A DNA stretch of 64,000 bases from Thalassotalea euphylliae (lineage in GTDB: Bacteria > Pseudomonadota > Gammaproteobacteria > Enterobacterales > Alteromonadaceae). The stretch lies in contig NZ_QUOU01000001.1 of NCBI RefSeq assembly GCF_003390335.1, forward strand, positions 1,054,001 through 1,118,000. Direction: 5' to 3'. Below the pieces are notes generated by a model. The model was not told the DNA's origin. It searched no databases and worked only from the letters and a program-made list of their open reading frames with translations. Both the position numbers and the translations under genes were made by a program. The first letter of the stretch is position 1; each line of letters begins with the position of its first letter. Of this stretch, positions 27,701 to 36,086 are shown piece by piece.

Positions 27701-30561
27701 CGGCATCGGCTAACCCGCATTCGGTGAGTAATATCAATATTGAGAGCGGCGCAGTGAAAGTCAGGGTCAAAGCTGACAGCAGCAGTGGTCGTCCGGCTGG
27801 GGCGATATTAAGTAGCACGCAAGCCTTTAATAAGTTTGACAATGCCGTATCAGCGCCAAATCGCACCGGGATTGATGATAGCTGGGGTAAAGACTATGTT
27901 GAATTTGCCTACGTCTCAGGTTATGACCAAGCCAGCCTTTATGAATACAGTAAAGACGGAGGTAGCAACTGGCAGGCGGTGAGCAATCGCCGTATTGAGA
28001 TTGGCAATATTGATCTCAGCGCGAACAAAATTCACATTCGTGTCAAAGCGCGTACCAATAAGAATAACGCTGGTGCGTCACTGGTGATAGATCAAGCCTT
28101 TACCAATACCCCAGCACAGGCGCAGCCAAGTGCGCCAAGCATCACAGGTCAAGACGATGCCGCCAATACGCTGACGTTTAGCAAAGTATCCAGCATTAAT
28201 AATATTGCCGATTACGAAGTGAAAATTGAGACGGCGGATTGGGCGCAGGCGAGCAGTACTACCATTACCTTAACGGACAAAGCCTATGCCATTGGTGCTA
28301 TTCAGGTGCGCGTCAAAGAAGACACCGCCAAGCGAAGACCGGCCGGTGTGATTGCCAAAAACACTAAAGCATATACGGTGAAACCACCACAACCTGCTGC
28401 GCCAACGGTAAATGTTCAGGATGACGACAAAAACCAGTTTGGTTGGCAAATTGTCAGCGGCTTTAGCGCGGCTAGTGATTACGAGGTAAAAATCAATAGC
28501 AACGCTTGGCAAACGGCAACGGCCAACCCGACCATAGTGGGTAATGTCGCGATTGCAGTAGGTGATGTGAAAGTTAGGGTCAAAGCGAATGCGAGCAACG
28601 GTCGTCTGGCCGGCCAAGAGGCAGCCAATACCAAGCAATACACAGCGGTAAGCTCAGCCTTATTGGACGTATTAACCGCGCAGCAAAGCAAGATCACCCA
28701 AGTCACGCAAGGTATTACCGCTTACAATAATGCTGTAACCGCCTTAGCGAGTTTGGAAGGTGCGGCGCTACGAGCCAAAGCCAAGCTACTTGCCGAGCAA
28801 GCAGCGTTACTTGATGGCCTGCTAACGCTTGCCGAGCAAACTAAAGCTGCACTGGCTAAAGCCATTGTCGATAATAGCTCCGATAGCTCGGCCAATAAAA
28901 CCACGGTACAAAATGCGGTTAACAGCTTAACCAGCCAAATTAGCGCGCTTGAAGGGTTAATTAACGGCGCACCAGCACAGCTAAAAACCGCGTTTACTAA
29001 TGCCAGTACTGGTGCTAACGGCGTGTTAATCAGCCAAGCGGATGCCACTATCACTAATAGCCGATTTGCCAAACTAGACTGGGCCGGTCACTTTATTGAC
29101 AGTGCGACGGCGGCTAACCAAGGCTGGCGTTGTTTGCTTGATACCAAAGCGAAAACCCGTACCGTTTGGGCGCTATTACAAGACGGCGCGGCTGATGGTA
29201 AAGACGATGTCACCTTAGCCGTTGCCAATGGCACCAGTAGCGGTGATATCAAAGCTTACTATAACGGCCAAGAAATCTGTGGCAACACGGCTTGGCAGCT
29301 ACCGAGCGAGCCACAATTGGCGACCTTAAAACCCGTAACGATTAGTGACTTTGCTAAACTTGATAGCCAAGGTAATGCCTTAGCCGATAGCGCCAGTGAC
29401 TTCCATTACTGGTACGATAAAGCCAATAACCGTCTTTGGACGGCACATCGTGGTCGTGATGGTAGTGCCAAGATCGATTGGGCGACCGCTAAGACCTTAC
29501 CAGGGTTACCGAGTAGCCTCTCAAACCTTGGTAATATTACTTGGCAATTGCCCGATGAAAGTACTTGGCAGGGGTTATTTAATGATGCTAAAGCTGCTTC
29601 GTTTTTAACGAGCTTAGGTGACGCGAATGCCCGTAATGACTTGCGTAATATTTATTGGGTCAATAAAGAAACGTTTGGTCGTGGTTATTACGCCATTAAT
29701 ATTAAAAATTCAGGTTGGCGAATTGAACAGAGCGGCCATGGCTATACTGTCTTCTTAATTGCCTATGCCCAGTTAACTAATCAACAAGTGCTGACTGGTG
29801 AAGCCAATATCGAAAGTGCGGCGAACTTTCCCAAGCACCAAGGACAACAAGCCGCCTTTGATGATGCCGCAAACCGCTACCAATATTGGTCATCAAGTCA
29901 AGACAGCAGCAATGACCCTTATGCGGTCAGCTTTAAAACGTCAGGGCAGGCTTACGCCAAGACCGCCATTGCTGACAGTACTCATACCGCGCAAACCCGT
30001 ATGGTAACTGTCACGGCACCCGCCGCGCCGACTAATCCGGTGGAAGATGATGGCGCCAATACCTTTGACTGGACCTATGTTGCTAACTTTACTCAAGCCA
30101 CTGATTATGAGTACAGCACTAATGATGGAGGAAGCTGGCAAGACGCTAGTGCTAAGCCGATTGATGTCGGTAATAACGCCATTGATGCTGGCGATGTCAA
30201 AGTGCGGGTTAAAGCAACGGATCTCGTGCCAGCGGGGGGGGCGTTAGCCTCGGCTAAAGCCTATACCGTATTGGTCTGTAGCGCGCCGAATATTAAATAT
30301 CAAGGCGGGTGTTATGACTCTCGTGATTATGACAGTCGCCCAAGTGAAAGTGATTGTACGCTGCTGAGTAAAGATGATCCTCTACTAGCCAACCATAGTT
30401 CAATACGGGCTTTCGTCAGCGCTATGGGGGTTGACCCGACCCTTGGACATTACTTTTACTTAAAAGAACCCAATTTCTTGCTGAATGAGAAATATGGACG
30501 CTGGCAAGCCGAAGACAGAGGACGTCCAATCTCGTTTGCCCGGGCTGTGTGTAAGCTATAG
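24793..30561 (+). CDS. Giant repeat-containing surface lipoprotein (1922 aa)
   Basis: Exported lipoprotein with signal and lipobox ISVSLYSCGG (Cys19). Residues about 40-75 hold CLDLNQNYQCDDNEYRTVTDE, a Ca-binding-like module shared with the divergent gene. Residues about 284-1286 contain eleven tandem modules of about 90 residues with the pattern AAPTNGVVNDxxNTFGW, DYE(Y/V), GGSNW, VRVKAD and RPAG. A twelfth copy lies at about 1741-1828. A Pro-Ala-Thr linker separates copies 5 and 6. A helical stretch (about 1287-1420) and two Lcl/DUF1566-like domains (about 1427-1735, with WQLPSEPQL and WQLPDESTW) sit before copy 12. The end has four Cys. Adhesin-like surface role is inferred. AGGAG precedes the ATG. 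Confidence 0.8.
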   Translation: MKFSKGLLASIISVSLYSCGGDNGSDPVQPPTPEPNKQISGLAIDGYLAAAQVCLDLNQNYQCDDNEYRTVTDEQGNYTLDLPGSLDTSASILVKAIPGVTIDLDTPDEFVSDSFYLLGDVDKPEVVSPVTTMVKMRQKSGKTLEQAEQEVMELLDVTSKDDLYVDFVEAANNDALPAQEKEKFERIQVVNQVLTQVMATGLKESIENGGDDSNEEEVTDLFLTKVADSVLPMVVEQVDKTMAATPAQEPVSTEDIVDNIQQAAPDIAVSNEEIANEQVAPIVPAAPSQAVVDNLNNTFDWQVVPGYQSLSDYEYSLNGGINWLDIDEKPLQLADEDYAVGSVQVRVKASEDGNRSAGSALSNAQAFSPTPSAPDAPTGGAINDRINTFSWQYVDGFTRPQDYQLSVDGGSTWSQATANPAQLGDLAYAAGDIQVRVSANPSTGRPASAVLANGQAYTVTPAAPAAPANPVVNDLVNIFDWRAVTGFDTVSSYEYSLDGGSNWNDVLAKPLAIPDLNYNIGTVAVRVKADDTTGRPAGATLTNPAPYTRAPLAAAAPSRGVVNDDDNTFGWAPVSGFSRASDYEIQLNGGNWQTANSNPYVVGNIDIAAGALKVRVKADSSLGRPAGGILANQTAFTKKLGAPAAPSNGVVNDTNNTFGWSNVTGFTRASDYEVQINGGSWQTASANPYSVGDINAASGAVRVRVKADSSNNRPAGNALASTSAFTQTPAPAPTPAPSTPAPTPAPTPAAPAAPTNGVVNDADNTFSFTLVSGYSAAGNYQYSVDGGSNWQPVTAVPIVLQDLNYASGKIQVRVSADSSTRRPAGQVLASTKEYTVTPAKPAAPTSGVVSDAANTFDWTFTSGFTNSSDYEYSVDAGANFSAVTAKPLALENKVYAKDQVQVRVKQDTTNGRPASDVLKNTTAYTKVAVPVAPTNGVVNDTANTFGWTNVQGFTSASDYELQISGGSWQTASANPHSVSNINIESGAVKVRVKADSSSGRPAGAILSSTQAFNKFDNAVSAPNRTGIDDSWGKDYVEFAYVSGYDQASLYEYSKDGGSNWQAVSNRRIEIGNIDLSANKIHIRVKARTNKNNAGASLVIDQAFTNTPAQAQPSAPSITGQDDAANTLTFSKVSSINNIADYEVKIETADWAQASSTTITLTDKAYAIGAIQVRVKEDTAKRRPAGVIAKNTKAYTVKPPQPAAPTVNVQDDDKNQFGWQIVSGFSAASDYEVKINSNAWQTATANPTIVGNVAIAVGDVKVRVKANASNGRLAGQEAANTKQYTAVSSALLDVLTAQQSKITQVTQGITAYNNAVTALASLEGAALRAKAKLLAEQAALLDGLLTLAEQTKAALAKAIVDNSSDSSANKTTVQNAVNSLTSQISALEGLINGAPAQLKTAFTNASTGANGVLISQADATITNSRFAKLDWAGHFIDSATAANQGWRCLLDTKAKTRTVWALLQDGAADGKDDVTLAVANGTSSGDIKAYYNGQEICGNTAWQLPSEPQLATLKPVTISDFAKLDSQGNALADSASDFHYWYDKANNRLWTAHRGRDGSAKIDWATAKTLPGLPSSLSNLGNITWQLPDESTWQGLFNDAKAASFLTSLGDANARNDLRNIYWVNKETFGRGYYAINIKNSGWRIEQSGHGYTVFLIAYAQLTNQQVLTGEANIESAANFPKHQGQQAAFDDAANRYQYWSSSQDSSNDPYAVSFKTSGQAYAKTAIADSTHTAQTRMVTVTAPAAPTNPVEDDGANTFDWTYVANFTQATDYEYSTNDGGSWQDASAKPIDVGNNAIDAGDVKVRVKATDLVPAGGALASAKAYTVLVCSAPNIKYQGGCYDSRDYDSRPSESDCTLLSKDDPLLANHSSIRAFVSAMGVDPTLGHYFYLKEPNFLLNEKYGRWQAEDRGRPISFARAVCKL
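25645..28650 (+). repeat. Eleven-copy tandem repeat array (about 270-bp unit) inside the giant lipoprotein gene
   Basis: Eleven consecutive modules of about 88-97 codons. The nucleotide copies are diverged, so this is an old array, but copies 4, 5 and 8 are closer to one another, sharing GGxWQTAxxNP and a following VRVKADSS. This suggests local recent expansion. A detached copy is at about 30015-30275. Confidence 0.85.
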
Positions 30562-30577
30562 ATAAAACCAATTAACT

Positions 30578-30605
30578 AAGGTTGCCAAGTACCCTTGGCA
30601 ACCTT
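30578..30605 (+). terminator. Strong hairpin after the giant lipoprotein gene
   Basis: AAGGTTGCCAAG / CTTGGCAACCTT is a 12-bp perfect stem with a TACC loop, 16 bases after the stop. The following U-run is weak, but position and stability fit a terminator separating this gene from the Tad locus. Confidence 0.65.
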
Positions 30606-30646
30606 AATTAAACGTCATTTTACAAGTATTTATTCTTTTTTGTGTT

Positions 30647-30665
30647 AATGGTAAGTGTTATCATT
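30647..30665. promoter_or_regulatory. Fur-like box upstream of flp
   Basis: AATGGTAAGTGTTATCATT matches the 19-base Fur consensus AATGATAATNATTATCATT at 15 of 18 defined positions. It lies 30 bases before the flp ATG, where it could block transcription or translation initiation. Confidence 0.45.
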
Positions 30666-30694
30666 CGCATTGTTATTTTTAAGGTTGTAGTTAT

Positions 30695-30895
30695 ATGAAT
30701 TTTCTTAAACAATTCCTCTCTCAAGAAGATGGCATTTCTGCCATTGAATACGCCGTGTTAGCGGCCATCATTATTGGTTTACTGGTCACAGTATTTACTG
30801 GTAACGACGGTATTTCATCCGTTATTGAGCAAACTTTCAATGCCATGAAAACGGCTTTAGAAGGGCTTAATAATGATAGCAGCAGTGGTAACTAG
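30695..30895 (+). CDS. flp: Flp-family type IVb pilin
   Basis: Structural subunit of the Tad pilus, 66 residues. A short positively charged leader is followed by QEDGISAIEYAVLAAIIIG: Gly is the cleavage position and Glu at +5 is followed by Tyr, the Flp motif. The hydrophobic helix continues to about residue 35. It is the first gene of the tad locus and probably the most abundant product. The 179-base gap to the next gene leaves room for a partial terminator or processing site, though I see no clear hairpin. Confidence 0.93.
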   Translation: MNFLKQFLSQEDGISAIEYAVLAAIIIGLLVTVFTGNDGISSVIEQTFNAMKTALEGLNNDSSSGN

Positions 30896-31074
30896 TTCGG
30901 CTGCTAAGCGCTACGCTAGTATTCGGTAACTGCTCCGCAAGTGAGTACCCTGTGATTGTTAGCTTTTTCGTATTTGAAATAAATGATAAGCGTTAGCGCT
31001 TTTATTTTTAATGCTGTTGGTTTTAAAGATGTTGTTACTAACTCTATGCTGCAAACCTCAGCGCTTTTAACACT

Positions 31075-31557
31075 ATGTTGTTAACTTCAGGGTTGTTAGC
31101 CACAGGTTCTTTAGCCATAGGGTTTTTAGCCATAGCACTTAGCGTTTTGTTAGTCAGTGCCGGTTATTTTGACTTGCGTTATCGGCGCATACCTAATGGC
31201 TTATCGTTAAGTGTGTTGCTGGTTAGCTTAACAAAATTAGCCTTAGTCAGTTCATTTGCCAGTGCCACTATCACGCTGTTATTAACCGCGTTATTACTGA
31301 TGATTGGGGTAGCTGTATTTGCACTCGGCTGGCTTGGCGCTGGTGATGTCAAGCTGATTGTGGCGTTAAGCCTTGGGTTTAGCCCTGAGCAGCTGGTTGA
31401 CTTTGTTGTGGCGTTTAACTTGTTAGGCGGTGTGTTAGCGGTCTCGGTGCTGGTTTATAACGGCTATGCCCGCAGGCAACAACTGCGTGTTATCAACACC
31501 TTGCCTTATGGCGTTGCGATTGCCAGTGCTGGCCTTTTATTAATGGCCTGCGGTTAA
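31075..31557 (+). CDS. tadV: Flp prepilin peptidase (A24 family, TadV/CpaA)
   Basis: Inner-membrane aspartyl protease of 160 residues that cleaves the Flp leader. The two catalytic Asp are in AGYFDLRYRRIPN and GAGDVKLIVALSLG. Four or five hydrophobic segments are visible. The N-terminal 20 residues derive from an imperfect 15-bp repeat built on TTTAGCCATAGGGTT (about 31099-31140), giving a hydrophobic lead. The start lacks a clear ribosome-binding site and may lie downstream. Confidence 0.88.
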   Translation: MLLTSGLLATGSLAIGFLAIALSVLLVSAGYFDLRYRRIPNGLSLSVLLVSLTKLALVSSFASATITLLLTALLLMIGVAVFALGWLGAGDVKLIVALSLGFSPEQLVDFVVAFNLLGGVLAVSVLVYNGYARRQQLRVINTLPYGVAIASAGLLLMACG

Positions 31558-31760
31558 CGGCTTTTTATAAACTGCTTTGGCAAACATAGCGGGTTAACGG
31601 TTAAGACCGAGTCGCCGCGCTTATCAGGTCAATGTGGGTTTTCTGTTTACCGAGAACAAATTATTACATGTCTTCAGTTGGTCTGGCGTTGGCCTTAGCC
31701 CTTGCTACTGCCTAAAGCGCTGCGCCCACTGTTGCCATAACTATTAGTGATATATCAATC

Positions 31761-32729
31761 ATGTTAAATCGTCGAATTATTTATTTTACTTTACTGCTTA
31801 CTGCGTTAGGTATTGTTGGCATTTATTGGCAATTAAGCTTAGTCAGCCAAAGCCAACCCGCTAAGCCTGTCGTACAAGCGCAGCCGCAAGTGTCAGTGTT
31901 AACGGTTAGTGAGCACATCCCCGCCGGGCAAGCTATTCAATCAAATCAGCTGAGCTGGCAACCGATATCTGCTGAGCAGGCCGCTACTTTGGTCGGCGTT
32001 TTTAGCCAAAGTACCTTTAACTCGGCAGCTATCGACAATGCGTTAGCTGCTTACCCGCTTGCCAAAGGTGAATTTTTGCGCAGTGACGCTATCGTCTTGC
32101 CCAGTGACAGTGAATATTTAGCCCTGACCTTAGCGCCGAATAAGCGCGGTATTGCCTTAAAAGTGGATGCGCAGTCAGCCATTGCTGGCCTAGTCAACCC
32201 CGGTGATCACGTTGATGTGTTGTTTTATCACAAGCTGGGTCGCAGTAAAAAAGACTTTAGTTATCAAGTGTCAGCGTCGGCACGTAAGCTAGTGTCGAAC
32301 GTGAAACTGTTAGCGGTTGACCGCACCGTTAGCACGCTTGCCGTTGTTGATGAAGACGATAAGAGCCACGCAAGCAATTCAAGCCAAGCAAGTCATCAAA
32401 ATAGGTTTAATGAACACAGCACGGTCACGGTTGAAGTGAGCAGTGAACAAGCGGGCCAGCTGTTAATTGCCCAGCAACTTGGCCAACTTAGCTTAGCGCT
32501 CGTCAGTAAGCACTTAAGCCAGCAGCTAAGCCAGAGCCCAAGCGAGCAACAAACAATGGCAGCGCTTGATACGCCTGTTGCCTTTGAACAAATGATCCCT
32601 GAGTTAGGTGAGCGCACCGAGATTGTTAACTTACTCAAAGGCGATCACTCAGAAACTTTAGTCAAAAACGAATCTTTAATGTTATCAACAAAACTAGAAC
32701 AAACCGGTGGTGACGATAATGTCTTCTAA
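31761..32729 (+). CDS. rcpC: Flp pilus assembly protein RcpC/CpaB
   Basis: Periplasmic, membrane-anchored protein of 322 residues needed for Tad secretin assembly. One N-terminal membrane helix (about 5-24) is followed by a SAF-like domain (VLTVSEHIPAGQAIQSNQLSWQ, about 45-110). The RcpC core with RGIALKVDAQSAIAGLVNPGDHVDVLFYH lies around 130-165. Overlaps the next gene by 11 bases. Confidence 0.9.
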   Translation: MLNRRIIYFTLLLTALGIVGIYWQLSLVSQSQPAKPVVQAQPQVSVLTVSEHIPAGQAIQSNQLSWQPISAEQAATLVGVFSQSTFNSAAIDNALAAYPLAKGEFLRSDAIVLPSDSEYLALTLAPNKRGIALKVDAQSAIAGLVNPGDHVDVLFYHKLGRSKKDFSYQVSASARKLVSNVKLLAVDRTVSTLAVVDEDDKSHASNSSQASHQNRFNEHSTVTVEVSSEQAGQLLIAQQLGQLSLALVSKHLSQQLSQSPSEQQTMAALDTPVAFEQMIPELGERTEIVNLLKGDHSETLVKNESLMLSTKLEQTGGDDNVF

Positions 32730-34134
32730 TGCAATGAAGTTAATTGCTAACGCTTTAGCTTTGCCTATAGGTCTAGCCAGTGCGCTATTGTCAACCGCCT
32801 CAATGGCACTCGACTTACACGTCAGTGAAGGCCAGTTAATTGAATTACCGAGCAAAGCAAAAACTGTGTTTATCGCCGATGATAAGGTCGCCAGTTATCA
32901 GGTGCCCAGTGCTGATAAATTGTTTGTTTTCGCACTAAGTCCCGGCAAAACCAGCCTTTATGCACTTGGCAATGACGGCCAAGTGATTTATCAAGATGAC
33001 ATCGTTGTCGGTTATGATACCGCCAGTTTAAACCAGCAAATTACTCAGCTTTACCCGCAAGCCAGTGTCGAGGTGGTGGGGAATAACCAACAGTTAATTG
33101 TTCGTGGTCAAGTACCTTCGGCGATGATGGCACAAGATATCATTGAACTGACGAACAGTTATTTAGTTAGTAATGGCAACGAAGGCGCAGGTATTCAAAC
33201 CAGTAACGGCGATCAGCAAGCATCGAGCTTAGTGATTAATCAATTAACGGTAACCTCGCCTAATCAAGTGAATATTCGCGTGCGCTTAGCGGAAGTATCA
33301 CGCCAAGTAACGACCCGTTTGGGGCTACGCCCCGGCAGTGAATTTTGGGGACTTACGCCAGCGCAGGGGGCGGTGTGGTCCAATGGCGCCGACGATGTGG
33401 CCAGCTTGAATGTTAACGATTTTATTCAAGATATTACCGGCATCAAGCTCAATACTAACTCTGTGATGTTAGATGCGTTAGCCACAGAAGGCGCCGCTAA
33501 GCTATTGGCAGAGCCAAACTTAACGGCAGTATCAGGGGAAACCGCGTCATTTTTAGCCGGTGGTGAGTACCCAGTACCGATCAGTCAAACCCGCAACGGC
33601 GATGTGATCATTGAATTTAAAAAATTTGGTGTTGCCTTAGAGGTCACGCCAACCGTGTTAAGCGATCAACGCATTAGTTTGCGTTTGGCACCAACAGTAA
33701 GCAGCTTAGACGCTAATAACGGCTTTACTTTCAATAATATTACCATTCCCGGCATTAGCACACGTGAAGCGGAAACGACCGTTGAATTGGCCAGTGGTGA
33801 GAGCTTTATGCTGGCGGGGTTATTAATGAATGATGAAAGTAATTCGGTGCGTAAATTTCCATTTCTAGGGGATTTACCTGTGATTGGTAGCTTATTTAGA
33901 TCAACGGCATTTGAGCAACAAGAAACCGAGTTAGTGATTATTGCTGAGGCGTTTATTGTTGAGCCAAGCCAAGAAAATCACTTCAACCTACCGACCGATA
34001 ATTACCAGCCGTACAGTGATTTAGAGCGACTATTAAACTTGTCATGGTCAAGCGCTTCACCAACGCAGCAGCATAAAGTGTTGATTGAACAAGATAAACC
34101 TAAGCTATTTGGCGATAGCGGCTTTTACTACTAG
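32719..34134 (+). CDS. rcpA: Flp pilus outer-membrane secretin RcpA/CpaC
   Basis: Outer-membrane channel of the Tad pilus. From the ATG at 32719 it has 471 residues. The signal peptide runs to about residue 32 (ALLSTASMALDLHV). N-terminal periplasmic domains follow, with VRGQVPSAMMAQDIIELTN. The secretin core spans about 175-420 (LAEPNLTAVSGETASFLAGGEYPVPI, FGVALEVTPTVLSDQRISLRLAPTVSSLD, LPVIGSLFRS). GGTGGTGA before the ATG is a good ribosome site, favouring it over a GTG four codons upstream. Confidence 0.93.
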   Translation: MSSNAMKLIANALALPIGLASALLSTASMALDLHVSEGQLIELPSKAKTVFIADDKVASYQVPSADKLFVFALSPGKTSLYALGNDGQVIYQDDIVVGYDTASLNQQITQLYPQASVEVVGNNQQLIVRGQVPSAMMAQDIIELTNSYLVSNGNEGAGIQTSNGDQQASSLVINQLTVTSPNQVNIRVRLAEVSRQVTTRLGLRPGSEFWGLTPAQGAVWSNGADDVASLNVNDFIQDITGIKLNTNSVMLDALATEGAAKLLAEPNLTAVSGETASFLAGGEYPVPISQTRNGDVIIEFKKFGVALEVTPTVLSDQRISLRLAPTVSSLDANNGFTFNNITIPGISTREAETTVELASGESFMLAGLLMNDESNSVRKFPFLGDLPVIGSLFRSTAFEQQETELVIIAEAFIVEPSQENHFNLPTDNYQPYSDLERLLNLSWSSASPTQQHKVLIEQDKPKLFGDSGFYY

Positions 34135-34143
34135 GAGACGGTG

Positions 34144-34824
34144 ATGAAACACGTGTTATTTTCTTTTGATACAAAAGCTGTTTTGGCCTGTGCAGCATTA
34201 GCCATGACGTCGGGTTGTAGTTATTTACCAGATACGGTGTCGCCAGCGCTTGATAGCTACCGAGCTTATGCACAAAGCTCGGCTCAAACCTCAGCCCAAC
34301 CAGGCGCGAGCGAACAACAACTAGAGCTGGTTAATAGCGAGTTGCAGTTAACTCTCAATGATCGTCAATTAAAGGATCGCCAATTAACGGAACAACAGCG
34401 CTATCAAATCAATCGTTTTATCCAGCAACAAGGTGGTCGTTACAAGCAACGGATCGCTGTTTCAGCCAATGTAGCGAGCCTACAACCTATTGCCGATGAG
34501 CTTGATAAACTGCTGTCGATGCAAGGCATTACTGCTGACAATCGCCGCTTTTTGGCCAATGAGCAACTGCCGAGTCAGCAGGTAAAGATGGTGAGTGAGT
34601 ATTTTCAAGTGGCGAGCCAGCCCTGCCAAACACAGCAAAAGGTGCGCATTGGTTGCGCAACACAGCACAATTTGGCGCTTAGTTTACCCGATCCCGTGCA
34701 GCTTATTCGCGGTCGCCAGCTTGCTGGCGCCGATGGTGTGAAGGCGATTAACGCAATACAAAAGTACCGCACGGGTGAGACAGCTGCGGCAGATACTAAC
34801 ACGACTGATTTTTTTGAGAGGTAA
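34144..34824 (+). CDS. rcpB: Pilus assembly lipoprotein RcpB/CpaD-like
   Basis: Exported lipoprotein of 226 residues between the secretin and TadZ, the standard RcpB/CpaD place. Lipobox is AMTSGCSYLP. The C-terminal half has CATQHNLALSLPDPVQLIRGRQLAGADGVKAINAIQKYRTGE, the CpaD signature of NLA and DP followed by a short Arg/Gly-rich block. AGGAGA overlaps the rcpA stop and serves the ATG at 34144 (a GTG lies one codon upstream). Confidence 0.85.
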   Translation: MKHVLFSFDTKAVLACAALAMTSGCSYLPDTVSPALDSYRAYAQSSAQTSAQPGASEQQLELVNSELQLTLNDRQLKDRQLTEQQRYQINRFIQQQGGRYKQRIAVSANVASLQPIADELDKLLSMQGITADNRRFLANEQLPSQQVKMVSEYFQVASQPCQTQQKVRIGCATQHNLALSLPDPVQLIRGRQLAGADGVKAINAIQKYRTGETAAADTNTTDFFER

Positions 34825-34829
34825 ATAAC

Positions 34830-36086
34830 ATGAGCGTCACCCATCAAACATTTACCCATGTGGCTCAAGAGTCGGCAAGCACCGCAGAGCAAAGCGTCGC
34901 CAGTAAAGAGCAAGCAATGGCTAGTAATATTGAATTGCTTGCCTTTATTGATGATCAAACGAGCTTGCTGGCAATTGAAAAACTGTTAGCTTCTTATGCG
35001 TTACTGGCAAGTGACAAAAGCAAAGTATTAGCCGGTAATTTAAATTCAGCGGTTCAGTATTTAAGCCAGCAAGCATCACCGCAAGTGCTGTTAGTGGATA
35101 TTAGTGCTGAACGCGATCCATTAACGCGCATGTCTGAGCTTGCCAATGTCTGTCAGCCAGATACACGAGTGATTTTATTGGGCACAGATAATAGCATTGA
35201 CTTATACCGAGCTTTTAAAAACTTAGGAATTGATGATTACCTGACCAAGCCGATTAATCATCAGCAATTAGCGGATGTGATTGGCCAAGCATTTGGCCAA
35301 GCAAGTAGCAAAGAGCGCAGTGCACAACAATTAGTGTTCACTGGCTGTGGTGGCGGGGTTGGCGTATCCACCCTAGTGGCCAATATCAGTCGTGGTTTAG
35401 CGGCTAAAGGTGCGCAAACGCTGGCCGCTGATCTTAACAGTTACGGTGGTGATTTAGACTTGCTGTTAGGTGCCAATGCAGGCTTTGGTTTAATGAACTT
35501 GCTAAGCGGTCAACAGCAAGTGGACAAACTCTTTATTGAACGCAGTTGTAGCCAAGTCGCAGAACGGTTATTTCTGCTCAAATCACTCAGCCAACAGCAA
35601 ACCTTCGATGCCAGCAGCTATCAGCGCCTAGCAAAGCAACTTGGCCAACACTATAACTATTTAGTATGGGATCTGGCCAGCCAGTTATTTGCCGTGCCGG
35701 GCATGCTTGATGTTTGGCTTGCGGCCGACACCAAAGTGTTAGTGTGCCAACCAAGTTTAGCGGGGTTAAGGCAAGCGAAAGCGATCTTAAACCTCACGAG
35801 TGATCGCCAATACGGGCAACGTTTGATCTTAGTGCTCAATTATATTCACCCACACAAAGAGATCATGTTGTCGGTTGAAGAAATGACGCGTCAATTAGGC
35901 CAACCCTTTGATCATATCTTGCCATACGCGCCAAAAGCGGTTACTCAAGCGGCCGACTTAGGGAGTTCATTGTTAACCGCCAATAACCCGTTTAGTCGTG
36001 CCTTAGCAGAGCTGTTAGCCGATATTTGGGGGCAAGGGCAAGTTGCCAAACCTTCACTACTGGCGAGATTGAGGAAGCGTTTCTAA
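34830..36086 (+). CDS. tadZ: TadZ/CpaE pilus localisation ATPase
   Basis: Cytosolic polar-localisation factor of 418 residues. Residues about 30-155 form a receiver-like domain (VLLVDISAERDPLTRMSELA, LTKPINHQQLADVI). A ParA/MinD-like ATPase domain follows from about 165. The Walker A region is TGCGGGVGVSTLVANIS: the Lys expected after the second Gly is not there, so ATP hydrolysis may be weak or absent, as reported for some TadZ proteins. Its stop overlaps tadA (TAATG). Confidence 0.9.
   Translation: MSVTHQTFTHVAQESASTAEQSVASKEQAMASNIELLAFIDDQTSLLAIEKLLASYALLASDKSKVLAGNLNSAVQYLSQQASPQVLLVDISAERDPLTRMSELANVCQPDTRVILLGTDNSIDLYRAFKNLGIDDYLTKPINHQQLADVIGQAFGQASSKERSAQQLVFTGCGGGVGVSTLVANISRGLAAKGAQTLAADLNSYGGDLDLLLGANAGFGLMNLLSGQQQVDKLFIERSCSQVAERLFLLKSLSQQQTFDASSYQRLAKQLGQHYNYLVWDLASQLFAVPGMLDVWLAADTKVLVCQPSLAGLRQAKAILNLTSDRQYGQRLILVLNYIHPHKEIMLSVEEMTRQLGQPFDHILPYAPKAVTQAADLGSSLLTANNPFSRALAELLADIWGQGQVAKPSLLARLRKRF

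Noticed and set aside
25645..28650. Repeat array considered as a CRISPR-like structure
   Set aside because: The unit is about 270 bases, lies in one open frame and encodes a protein module; there are no spacers.
26589..29072. Several antisense frames of 64-122 residues under the giant lipoprotein gene
   Set aside because: They arise from the repeated coding sequence, mirror each other and have no ribosome sites or family features.
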